Assembly (NCBI GenBank): GCA_937891805.1
Contig: CALATK010000230.1
Location: 1-5,797 of the forward strand
Reading direction: 5' to 3'
Source: an uncultured Fibrobacter sp.
Lineage (GTDB): Bacteria > Fibrobacterota > Fibrobacteria > Fibrobacterales > Fibrobacteraceae
DNA: 5,797 bases
Shown: one piece after another, positions 1 to 5,289 of the stretch
Numbering within the stretch: the stretch's first letter is position 1
Layout: each line of letters opens with the position of its first letter
Position numbers and translations under genes: made by a program
The notes under the pieces: model-generated
The model's input: the letters and a program-made list of their open reading frames with translations, nothing else
Database searches by the model: none
Told to the model about the DNA's origin: nothing

Positions 1-1432
1 AGTTGGACTTATGGATCAAAGAAACTCCTCCCCTAGAAGAATTCCAGCTTTCCTTTTCGCCCTGCCGGTAGCCCCAGATTCCATGAAGGAACCAGCCCGT
101 GGCAAGTCTCAGCCGCATACCGAATTCGTCGTGACGCAGGTCGCCATCTACGAGGGCGGCACTGTCCAAGTCCCATTCGTCCAACAATCTAAAGCAGTCC
201 CAGTCCTTGTCGCTGCCTTGAAATTCGCCAATCCCGAATTCTTCCTGGATGTAGTTTCCGTAAACGGAAAAAGCCAGCGGAAACTTTTTCATATTTTCCG
301 ACGAATCGGAGGTGACATACCAGCGGTAGCCGTAACCTTCGGGCCCATCCACCTGACGGGAGACCGTGTTGGAATCCGTACGGTTTATGGCCATTTCCAA
401 GTCCGCATAGAAACGCCTATCTCCCTGGAAGCGAAGCCGTGCGCCAGCGCGGTCCGTCCGTTCGGGCCTGCGGAGCGTTCCCAAGGAGTCGTCACGAACA
501 AATTCACTTCCGTCGTCGTGCTTGAGCATCCGATAGTCTTCGTCGGTCCAGAGGCCACGTTTCATGCGATGGCGATCGTTTTCCAAACGGAATCCCGAAA
601 CGTCCAAATACAGGTTCGGGTGCCTGTAGGCACCGTGGGCGGCATACATGTTGTAGATGTTCCCGTCGTCATAGGAATCATACTCTACACGGATTTCGTC
701 ATCAGGACCGGGATTTCGGCGGCCCTTGAAATTCAAAAGGCCTCCTGCGTAGTTCACCTCGTAATCTACGCCAGATGTCAGCAGGTTCCCGTTCAAATAG
801 ACCCGCTCGGAGCCGGGCACCACCGAAAGGTAACTACCGTCGTCACTGATGGAGTAGCCATCCCGCTGGCCGCTCACGCCGTTCATCACCCGGACAATGC
901 GGTTGGTCTCGTCGGTGCCCGCCACGCCACGGACTTCGGTATAGCCTCCCCTGAGCCCCACCATGGCCCCAAGGCTTGCTCTTTCCAACCCGAACAAGCC
1001 CATGTTCCTGTCCCGCCAAATCAAGTCGCCCAGGTGCACCATCCAGTGTCTGGACTCCGCACGAAAGTATATCTGGTCCACTTCCTGCAGGGTAGCGGTG
1101 GTCTGGTCACCGGCACGGCGGTCCACATCCGAAAGCAAAGCGTCGATATAGACACTGTCGCCTACAAAGCCCTGTATAGAAAGCCGCAGTTCCTGGTCCA
1201 CCTGGGTGCCGCCATCGCCCACCGTCACCTGCATGGTCTTGTAACCGTGGGTGGAAAGCCCCGAAATTGCTGACCCGTCGCGGCCTTGCGCACCGCCGTC
1301 CAGTTCACGCAAATCGTTATTTTGGACAAGATAATCAGGATTCCACACGGGTATGGAATCCATATTCAAGGCGAAAGCCCGACTCCACAACAGTACCCCC
1401 AAAAACACCTTTATCCAAGGGCCTTTGCGCAT
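1..1432 (-). CDS. Large exported beta-rich outer-membrane-type protein, N-terminal 477 residues (C-terminus beyond window)
   Basis: The minus-strand frame stays open from the ATG at 1432 to the left edge, so only the N-terminal 477 codons are visible. Residues 1-21 form a Sec signal peptide: basic start (MRKGPWIK), hydrophobic core (VFLGVLLW) and an AFA cleavage site before L22. The mature part is rich in alternating polar/hydrophobic stretches, Gly, Asp and Tyr. A motif GSERVYLNG (207-215) followed by DYEVNY (223-228) resembles a small beta domain I remember from large outer-membrane or surface proteins of Fibrobacterota, Gemmatimonadota and other FCB bacteria. After about residue 240, amphipathic strands (for example RFYADLEMAINR) suggest a beta-barrel. 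The start lies 5 nt after the DUF2914 gene's stop, with only a weak AGG upstream, so translational coupling is likely. It is the fourth gene of the GTPase operon. Function unknown; the outer-membrane location is inferred from the signal peptide and composition. Confidence 0.8.
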   Translation of the reverse strand, partial: MRKGPWIKVFLGVLLWSRAFALNMDSIPVWNPDYLVQNNDLRELDGGAQGRDGSAISGLSTHGYKTMQVTVGDGGTQVDQELRLSIQGFVGDSVYIDALLSDVDRRAGDQTTATLQEVDQIYFRAESRHWMVHLGDLIWRDRNMGLFGLERASLGAMVGLRGGYTEVRGVAGTDETNRIVRVMNGVSGQRDGYSISDDGSYLSVVPGSERVYLNGNLLTSGVDYEVNYAGGLLNFKGRRNPGPDDEIRVEYDSYDDGNIYNMYAAHGAYRHPNLYLDVSGFRLENDRHRMKRGLWTDEDYRMLKHDDGSEFVRDDSLGTLRRPERTDRAGARLRFQGDRRFYADLEMAINRTDSNTVSRQVDGPEGYGYRWYVTSDSSENMKKFPLAFSVYGNYIQEEFGIGEFQGSDKDWDCFRLLDEWDLDSAALVDGDLRHDEFGMRLRLATGWFLHGIWGYRQGEKESWNSSRGGVSLIHKSN

Positions 1433-1437
1433 GGGAG

Positions 1438-1905
1438 CTACCTGCTTGTTGAGTCAATCGCGAACTGTTGGCTATAAAGGAGCTTGCGCCCCGAAACCAA
1501 ATCTACGCTCCATTCGCCGGGTTTCAGCAAGGCAGGCAGAATTTCCGTAATGCAGGCTTCGGAATCTTTCTTCAAATTGCAGGGCAGCACCTGCACCGTA
1601 TCCATACCGTGATACCACACATGCCAGAGGGTGTCTTCCCTGTCCTTGAGGGCCGAAGAAATGGTGGTGTAAAAGTAAAGTCTGGAACCTTCCTCGAAAA
1701 CAGAATCCGCACCGAAAGGCGTCTCCTTGACGATATGCCTGCACACTGTACCCTGGGCCAGGGAAAGTTCCGTGTTCCCCGCATCCTTGATGGAATCGTC
1801 TGTTGAAAGGTAGGCCACCGTGCGGTGCACCAAGAACGCAAGCAACACCGCGACCAGTATGACCGTCGTCTTTCGGATATTGCGCAGTGGCGGAATTCCT
1901 GCCAC
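1438..1905 (-). CDS. Membrane-anchored DUF2914 domain protein
   Basis: A 155-residue protein. Residues 13-31 (TTVILVAVLLAFLVHRTVA) form one transmembrane segment after a short basic N-terminus (R8, R11, K12), which predicts an N-in topology with the rest in the periplasm. Residues 75-150 match what I know of DUF2914: an aromatic strand RLYFYTTI (75-82), WHVW (94-97), a central strand around QVLPC, and the end pattern GEWSVDL (130-136), then a Gly and QQFAID (146-151). The biochemical role of DUF2914 is not established. Three periplasmic cysteines (C55, C109, C118) could form a disulfide. The start is GTG, chosen because GAGG lies 5 nt upstream and because it opens just after the roadblock gene's stop (11-nt gap). 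Third gene of the GTPase operon and its only obvious inner-membrane protein, so it may link the cytoplasmic switch to the envelope; that role is inference. Confidence 0.85.
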   Translation of the reverse strand: MAGIPPLRNIRKTTVILVAVLLAFLVHRTVAYLSTDDSIKDAGNTELSLAQGTVCRHIVKETPFGADSVFEEGSRLYFYTTISSALKDREDTLWHVWYHGMDTVQVLPCNLKKDSEACITEILPALLKPGEWSVDLVSGRKLLYSQQFAIDSTSR

Positions 1906-1916
1906 AAAAGCCTCGA

Positions 1917-2333
1917 TTAGATAAGCTTACTGGTGTTCTGGGTAAAGGCCGGGACTGCATCCACCAGCTTTTCCACCAACAAGCGGTTGAAGTCGTCGAT
2001 GCGGTTCGGGAGCCTGGAGCCCGGGAACACCTGCACCAGGAGCAAGGCCTGGTCCACAGGGGAGATGTAAATGGAGCGGTTTTCGCCAGAATAGGACACC
2101 GACTGGAAATTCTCACCGCCCAGCATGTTGCCCACCTGACGGGCAGAGTCGAAAGAAGCGGTGCTCAGCACGGCAAGAGGAGTGGGGTCGATACCCAGGG
2201 AGCCCACCTCGGCGATAATGGAACCGTCGCGGTGGCAAAGCACAATGTATTCGGCCTTGACGCTTGCCTGATAAGCAACCATCAGGCGGCGGACCTTGCC
2301 CACGTCATCGGAATAAATCGTAAAATCGCTCAT
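1917..2333 (-). CDS. Roadblock/LC7 domain protein, MglB-like GTPase regulator
   Basis: A 138-residue cytoplasmic protein made of one roadblock/LC7 domain. The family pattern is visible: an N-terminal helix (about residues 9-26), the first strand and turn YIVLCHRDGSIIAEVG (29-44), a long helix around STASFDSARQVGNMLGG, then strands ending SIYISPVDQALLLVQVF, and a C-terminal helix (DDFNRLLVEKLVDAV). Bacterial roadblock proteins dimerise and bind Ras-like GTPases; MglB of Myxococcus is the GAP/GEF partner of MglA. Being directly downstream of an MglA-type gene (12-nt gap) strongly suggests that partnership. The gene order is GTPase first, whereas Myxococcus has mglB before mglA. The ATG start is set by a strong AAGGAG at 2340-2345, 6 nt upstream. 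The length is close to MglB, without its longer C-terminal tail. Whether it acts as GAP, exchange factor or scaffold cannot be read from sequence. Confidence 0.88.
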   Translation of the reverse strand: MSDFTIYSDDVGKVRRLMVAYQASVKAEYIVLCHRDGSIIAEVGSLGIDPTPLAVLSTASFDSARQVGNMLGGENFQSVSYSGENRSIYISPVDQALLLVQVFPGSRLPNRIDDFNRLLVEKLVDAVPAFTQNTSKLI

Positions 2334-2339
2334 AACACA

Positions 2340-2345
2340 CTCCTT
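2340..2345 (-). promoter_or_regulatory. Shine-Dalgarno AAGGAG of the roadblock gene
   Basis: The minus strand reads AAGGAG here, 6 nt before the ATG at 2333. It sits in the 12-nt gap after the GTPase stop codon (TAG, 2348-2346). It is the strongest ribosome-binding site in the operon, which suggests that the roadblock protein is made at high level relative to the GTPase, whose own site is weak. Confidence 0.8.
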
Positions 2346-3293
2346 CTACTTCTTCTTAGGAACATAAGGACGCAATTCGATTTCGTCGTCTCCGGATTCC
2401 TGAGGCTTTTCCATGGCGCGGCCAAAGGTTGGCATGCGGGGGACCGTAGCGGCGGCACGCGGACGACCAAACGGCGAAGAGGTGGCTCCCTTCTGGAACA
2501 AGCCCGAACCGGCATTACCGGACGGAACCGCCCCTGCAGGAGGGCGAGCCGCAAAAGAAGGCATCTTGAAAGGCGAAGAAGGAGCTGCCGCTTCGGGTTG
2601 AACCTGGGGCTTTGGTGCGGCCTGCTTCACAGACACGCCTTCCTTGGTCAGGGACACGTCATGAACGCCGGTGTTGTTCACACTTTCAGCGGCCTTGCGC
2701 AAAAATCCCTGCTTCACGTTAAACTTTTCGATCACCAGCATGGCGATGGTCTTGAGGGTCGTCACCACACCCTTTCCGTTATGGGCGGTGGCCGGGAAGA
2801 AGGGCACATTGCGAGGATTCAATTCCGCATTCAGTTCTTCCAGGGAGAACACATTCTCCATATCGCGCTTGTTGTACTGAAGCACGAAGGGCATGTCATC
2901 CAGATCCATGCCATAATCCTGGAGGTTCTGCCTCAAGTTCTGGAGGCTTTCCAAGTTTTCGGCCTGGCGGGAGCGCTGGGAGTCCGCCACAAACACAATG
3001 CCATCAACACCGCGAAGCACCAGCTTACGGGTGCTGTTGTAATAAACCTGACCGGGAACGGTATAAAGCTGGAAACGGGTCTTGAAACCCTTGATATCAC
3101 CAAGATTCAGAGGAAGGAAGTCAAAGAACAGGGTACGGTCGCCTTCGGTAGCCAAGGACACCATGTCCGTGCGCTTGTCCTGGGGCATTTTCTGGTGAAT
3201 CACCTGGAGGTTCGTGGTCTTGCCACTCAAACCAGGTCCGTAGTACACCACCTTACAACTAATCTCTCTTGTAGCAAAATTTATTGATGACAT
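2346..3293 (-). CDS. mglA: MglA-type Ras-like GTPase with long disordered C-terminal extension
   Basis: A 315-residue protein. Residues 1-195 form a complete MglA-type GTPase: P-loop GPGLSGKT (19-26), switch I region with R53 and T54, G3 motif TVPGQ (78-82), NKRD (141-144) for guanine recognition, and [10 protein letters not shown] (167-176) as the G5-like segment. In Myxococcus MglA the usual G3 Asp is replaced by Thr78, and R53 and Q82 serve catalysis; all three occur here at the same numbers, so an active, MglB-dependent GTPase is expected. Residues about 196-315 are an extra tail absent from the roughly 195-residue Myxococcus protein. It is Pro/Ala/Ser-rich, repeats an SSPF...MP(S/T)F pattern (239-247 and 272-290), then has an acidic patch (ESGDDEIE) and ends in PKKK. 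The ATG at 3293 gives the canonical N-terminus ([18 protein letters not shown]); a modest AGGG lies 8 nt upstream. First gene of a four-gene operon. MglA proteins set cell polarity and drive gliding or pilus switching; the role here is unproven. Confidence 0.92.
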   Translation of the reverse strand: MSSINFATREISCKVVYYGPGLSGKTTNLQVIHQKMPQDKRTDMVSLATEGDRTLFFDFLPLNLGDIKGFKTRFQLYTVPGQVYYNSTRKLVLRGVDGIVFVADSQRSRQAENLESLQNLRQNLQDYGMDLDDMPFVLQYNKRDMENVFSLEELNAELNPRNVPFFPATAHNGKGVVTTLKTIAMLVIEKFNVKQGFLRKAAESVNNTGVHDVSLTKEGVSVKQAAPKPQVQPEAAAPSSPFKMPSFAARPPAGAVPSGNAGSGLFQKGATSSPFGRPRAAATVPRMPTFGRAMEKPQESGDDEIELRPYVPKKK

Positions 3294-3351
3294 TTCAAAT
3301 CCCTGACACCCTTCATTTTACAAACATTTCCAATACATATTACAAGTCTAT

Positions 3352-3360
3352 AATCTAGCA
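3352..3360 (-). promoter_or_regulatory. Candidate extended -10 element for the GTPase operon
   Basis: The minus strand reads TGCTAGATT, an extended -10 form (TGn plus TAGATT, 4 of 6 to TATAAT), in AT-rich DNA. It would start transcription near 3345, giving a leader of about 50 nt before the ATG at 3293. No good -35 hexamer lies 16-18 nt upstream, so the call rests on the extended -10 and position only. A similar TGCTAAATT precedes the aminotransferase gene. Confidence 0.3.
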
Positions 3361-3469
3361 AAAAACATTTAACATATCTCAGGAAAAAACAAAAAATAAG
3401 GGCAATTACGGTCCCGAGCATATTCCAAGTTGAGTGATATTAACGAATGTTTACATGCCGGTCGCAGAT

Positions 3470-3511
3470 GTGAGGCGCGAGGCTCGGGGCTCGGGGTGCG
3501 ATGAGCGAATC
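3470..3511. repeat. Degenerate heptanucleotide tandem repeat
   Basis: Six consecutive 7-nt units on the plus strand: GTGAGGC, GCGAGGC, TCGGGGC, TCGGGGT, GCGATGA, GCGAATC. The middle four are clearly related; the last two have drifted. It is intergenic, just beyond the rpsT terminator. Such short-period GC-rich arrays typically arise by replication slippage. There are no spacers, so this is not a CRISPR. Confidence 0.6.
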
Positions 3512-3538
3512 GACCCCTATTCCCTATATGCGGAAAAG

Positions 3539-3562
3539 ACCGGCACGGGAAACCGTACCGGT
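3539..3562 (-). terminator. Rho-independent terminator of rpsT
   Basis: Read on the minus strand, ACCGGTACGG and CCGTGCCGGT pair as a 10-bp stem with one G-U wobble around a TTTC loop, followed by CTTTTCC. It lies 24 nt past the rpsT stop codon. The T-run is short (four), so termination may be incomplete and let some transcription reach the GTPase operon. On the plus strand the loop is a GAAA tetraloop, but only a short A/T stretch follows. Confidence 0.7.
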
Positions 3563-3586
3563 TCAAAATTCCTGATAAAGGATCAA

Positions 3587-3847
3587 TTAGGCGAGGCCGT
3601 TGATGACCTTGGCGGCCTTGGCCTTGTAGTTAGCGGCGCGATTGGCGCAGAAACCGGCACGACCCTTGGCAGCAGCCTTGTCCAGCATGCTGAACAGGTT
3701 GGGCATTTCCTTGAGAGCAGCTTCCTTGGAAGTTGCAGTGCGAATCACCTTGAGGCTGGAACGAATCGCGGAACGGACGGAACGGTTCATGGCGTTGGCC
3801 TTTTCGGCCTGACGCAGACGCTTTTTGCAAGATTTGTGTTGAGGCAC
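3587..3847 (-). CDS. rpsT: 30S ribosomal protein S20
   Basis: An 86-residue basic protein of normal S20 length. It begins MPQHKSCKKRLRQAEKAN, the family's HKS-KKR start, followed by a helical repeat of Lys/Arg/Ala residues (RSVRSAIRSSLKVIR) and the C-terminal NRAANYKAKAAKVINGLA segment equivalent to the usual NKAARxK-SRL region. S20 binds 16S rRNA helices at the base of the 30S body and is needed for assembly. The start is GTG at 3847, placed by the conserved N-terminus and by GGAG 8 nt upstream (3856-3859). Two cysteines (in KSCKK and GFCAN) replace residues that are not Cys in the E. coli protein. The gene has its own promoter and terminator and is monocistronic, as is common for rpsT. A weak GTG start fits the known translational control of rpsT in E. 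coli, but control here is not shown. Confidence 0.97.
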   Translation of the reverse strand: MPQHKSCKKRLRQAEKANAMNRSVRSAIRSSLKVIRTATSKEAALKEMPNLFSMLDKAAAKGRAGFCANRAANYKAKAAKVINGLA

Positions 3848-3890
3848 CTTTTATTCTCCGGGTAAAACCTACTTAAAATTTGTTGGCTCA

Positions 3891-3918
3891 AAGATAGTAA
3901 AGTTGAAGATAATGTCAA
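3891..3918 (-). promoter_or_regulatory. Promoter of rpsT (sigma-70 type)
   Basis: On the minus strand a perfect -35 TTGACA (3918-3913) is separated by 16 nt from TATCTT (3896-3891, 4 of 6 to TATAAT). Transcription would begin near 3884, giving a leader of about 37 nt before the GTG at 3847. The -35 is the best consensus hexamer in the window, fitting a strongly expressed ribosomal gene. Confidence 0.7.
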
Positions 3919-3938
3919 CCCCTCAAAAAGCCGTAAAA

Positions 3939-3947
3939 TGCTAAATT
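3939..3947 (+). promoter_or_regulatory. Candidate extended -10 element for the aminotransferase
   Basis: TGCTAAATT has the extended -10 form (TGn plus TAAATT, 4 of 6). A start about 7 nt downstream would fall at about 3953-3956, directly at the ATG at 3956, giving a leaderless mRNA. Neither candidate ATG has a Shine-Dalgarno, which agrees. No good -35 was found. An alternative is GATAAT at 3908-3913, which would give a short leader. Confidence 0.3.
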
Positions 3948-3955
3948 TGCCCATT

Positions 3956-5080
3956 ATGATGCCCTTTGTGAACCTCTCGGCCCAGCGAGACGCCTACCGG
4001 CAGGAGCTGGAAAAAGCCGAAAAAGCAGTACTTGACAGCGGTTGCTACATCGGCGGACCAGAGGTCCAGACCCTGGAGCGGGAGCTGTCCGCCTACTGCG
4101 GAGGGGTGCAGACGGTCACCTGCGGGAGCGGCACCCAGGCCATCGAGATCGCCCTCATGGTCTTGGGCCTTGAACCGGGGGATCAGGTCATCGTCCCGGA
4201 CTTTACCTTTATCGCTCCGGCGGAATGCGTGGCAAAACTGGGGGGCATCCCCGTTTTTGCCGACATCAACCAGAAAACGCTCCAGATCGACCCCGAAAGC
4301 GTCAAGAATCTCGTGGGTCCCAAGACCAAGGGCATTATCGCGGTGAACCTGTTCGGGCAGTGCGCACCCTACGCCCCCCTGCGGAAAATCGCCGACGAGC
4401 ACGGCCTCTGGATACTGGAAGACAGCGCCCAGGCCTTCGGTGCGACTTATACTGCCGGTGGTGCCGGAAGCGAGACCGCCGCCGAGGGGAACGCTCGCCG
4501 GGCCTGCACCTTCGGGGACATTTCCATTACCAGTTTTTACCCCAGTAAGCCCCTGGGCTGCTACGGCGACGGCGGGGCCATCTTTACCGCCAACGCGAAA
4601 TATGCAGAAAAGGCAAGGCTTATCGCAAACCACGGCAGCTGCGAACGCTACCGCCACGTAGAAATCGGCGTGAACGGAAGGCTAGACGCCCTGCAGGCGG
4701 CAGTGCTGCGGGTCAAGCTGCGCCACCTGGACCAGGAGCTGAAACAGCGGGCGGAGAACGCCAAGGTTTACGACGAGTTTTTTGCGGGATTGTTAGGATT
4801 TGCGCCGCAAGCGATAGCCGCAGGCAACACCAGCACCTACGCCCAGTACACGATGCTGGCAGAGAACCGAGATGAATTTATCGCAAAGTTGAACGCCGCA
4901 GGAATTCCCTACTGCATCCACTACCCCATGCCGCTGCACAGGCAAGCTTGTTTTGATGTGGCTGCCGCCGGTGCGAATTCTGCGAACTGCACTGTGACAG
5001 AGAAAATCTGCAAGCAGGTCATCAGCTTGCCCTTCTGTGCCTTCACCGACGTGAAAGGCGTCGTAGAAAAACTGCGATAG
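3956..5080 (+). CDS. PLP-dependent sugar aminotransferase, DegT/DnrJ/EryC1/StrS family (WbpE/WlbC-like)
   Basis: A complete 374-residue aminotransferase counted from the ATG at 3956; an in-frame ATG at 3938 would add six residues. I prefer 3956 because the family begins with a short lead into PF(V/I)xL (here MMPFVNLSAQ). PLP-site features are present: GSGTQ (57-61) for the phosphate, EDSAQ (155-159) with D156 for the pyridine nitrogen, and SFYPSKPLGCYGDGG (193-207) with K198 as the Schiff-base lysine. IGVNGRLDALQAAVL and the C-terminal YAQYT...GIPYCIHYPMPLHRQ segment recall WbpE/WlbC, which transfer an amino group from glutamate to the 3-keto group of a UDP-GlcNAc-uronate on the way to diacetamido-uronic acid sugars of surface polysaccharides. 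Compared with WbpE as I remember it (lysine at 185), about 13 Ala/Gly-rich residues are inserted before the lysine (about 166-183). No other sugar genes adjoin it, so the exact substrate is uncertain. It diverges from rpsT and has no Shine-Dalgarno. Confidence 0.92.
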   Translation: MMPFVNLSAQRDAYRQELEKAEKAVLDSGCYIGGPEVQTLERELSAYCGGVQTVTCGSGTQAIEIALMVLGLEPGDQVIVPDFTFIAPAECVAKLGGIPVFADINQKTLQIDPESVKNLVGPKTKGIIAVNLFGQCAPYAPLRKIADEHGLWILEDSAQAFGATYTAGGAGSETAAEGNARRACTFGDISITSFYPSKPLGCYGDGGAIFTANAKYAEKARLIANHGSCERYRHVEIGVNGRLDALQAAVLRVKLRHLDQELKQRAENAKVYDEFFAGLLGFAPQAIAAGNTSTYAQYTMLAENRDEFIAKLNAAGIPYCIHYPMPLHRQACFDVAAAGANSANCTVTEKICKQVISLPFCAFTDVKGVVEKLR

Positions 5081-5114
5081 AAGCGGACGCCGTAAGCGAA
5101 TAAATAGCCGTTCG

Positions 5115-5143
5115 TTGTTTTTTCCATAATCCTTTTGTATATT
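5115..5143 (+). promoter_or_regulatory. Candidate promoter for the Rpn-like nuclease gene
   Basis: TTGTTT (5115-5120), a 17-nt spacer and TATATT (5138-5143, 5 of 6 to TATAAT) in a local AT-rich patch. Transcription would start near 5150, leaving a leader of about 140 nt before the ATG at 5290. The -35 is weak (3 of 6). It overlaps the start of the hairpin at 5145. Confidence 0.4.
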
Positions 5144-5144
5144 A

Positions 5145-5165
5145 CCCCTCGGTTTCCCGAAGGGG
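5145..5165 (+). terminator. Hairpin, probable terminator of the aminotransferase gene
   Basis: CCCCTCGG pairs with CCGAAGGGG around a TTTC loop, an 8-bp stem with one bulged A, followed by ATTCTTTTGGG. It lies 65 nt past the stop codon at 5080. The T-run is imperfect, so efficiency is uncertain. If the promoter at 5115-5143 is used, the 5' arm would be only partly transcribed from it, so this hairpin is more likely to serve the upstream gene. Confidence 0.5.
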
Positions 5166-5174
5166 ATTCTTTTG

Positions 5175-5194
5175 GGCCTAAAGAGTTTTAGGCC
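5175..5194 (+). promoter_or_regulatory. Leader hairpin with perfect 8-bp stem
   Basis: GGCCTAAA and TTTAGGCC pair perfectly around GAGT. What follows (ATTTCCC) is only a weak U-tract. It could be a second termination element for the aminotransferase or part of a structured leader of the nuclease gene. Confidence 0.5.
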
Positions 5195-5205
5195 ATTTCC
5201 CAGAT

Positions 5206-5223
5206 GGGCCGGCGTTCCGGCCC
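5206..5223 (+). promoter_or_regulatory. Leader hairpin with perfect 7-bp GC stem
   Basis: GGGCCGG and CCGGCCC pair perfectly around a CGTT loop. There is no T-run after it (GAATTCCC), so it is not a standard intrinsic terminator. It stands 11 nt after the previous hairpin. Confidence 0.5.
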
Positions 5224-5249
5224 GAATTCCCATATTACCAAATGAACAA

Positions 5250-5286
5250 GGCCTGGGCGGTCGTTCTCCGCGCATGGCCAGGAGAA
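5250..5286 (+). promoter_or_regulatory. Competing hairpins over the nuclease ribosome-binding site
   Basis: Two exclusive foldings can be drawn. In one, GGCC (5250-5253) and GCGG (5257-5260) pair with GGCC (5276-5279) and CCGC (5268-5271), leaving the Shine-Dalgarno AGGAG (5280-5284) free. In the other, TTCTCC (5264-5269) pairs with GGAGAA (5281-5286), covering it, with an 11-nt loop that carries the self-complementary TGGCCA. The AGGAG is 5 nt before the ATG at 5290. The helices are short, so the switch is only a possibility. Confidence 0.35.
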
Positions 5287-5289
5287 ACT

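Larger units (their letters stand above)
3294..3538. other. Intergenic region between rpsT terminator and GTPase operon
   Basis: About 245 nt with no convincing gene. The part next to the GTPase (3294-3440) is strongly AT-rich and must hold the operon promoter. It contains two direct copies of AAACATTT (3322-3329 and 3363-3370, 41 bp apart). The part near rpsT holds a GC-rich heptamer tandem repeat. No long inverted repeat or riboswitch-like element was recognised. Confidence 0.6.

Noticed and set aside
11..1273. A 420-codon plus-strand open frame
   Set aside because: It lies antisense to the minus-strand exported protein, which has a signal peptide, recognisable motifs and a place in an operon. 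The plus frame has no recognisable domain and arises from codon bias.
1887..3287. A 466-codon plus-strand open frame
   Set aside because: It runs antisense through the whole GTPase and roadblock genes, both of which have clear family motifs. It is a shadow with no Shine-Dalgarno or domain.
3349..3354. Perfect TATAAT on the plus strand
   Set aside because: No -35 lies at a suitable distance and no plus-strand gene follows; it would only transcribe antisense towards the rpsT terminator. It is most likely chance in AT-rich DNA.
3470..3511. The heptamer array as a CRISPR or protein-binding iteron set
   Set aside because: Units are contiguous 7-mers without spacers, far too short for CRISPR. There is no replication gene or DnaA-box cluster nearby to support iterons.
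3369..3566. A 65-codon minus-strand frame between rpsT and the GTPase gene
   Set aside because: It passes through the terminator hairpin and the heptamer array, has no plausible ribosome-binding site and a composition unlike the real genes here.
3434..3865. A plus-strand open frame over rpsT
   Set aside because: It covers the rpsT gene, its terminator and the heptamer repeat in antisense, and has no family features.
3941..4657. A 238-codon minus-strand frame inside the aminotransferase
   Set aside because: It is antisense to a complete enzyme with all PLP-site motifs; it resembles no family.
5242..5289. Upstream in-frame ATG for the Rpn-like gene
   Set aside because: It has no Shine-Dalgarno, while the ATG at 5290 has AGGAG at 5 nt and the family's conserved region begins soon after. 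It is kept only as an alternative start.
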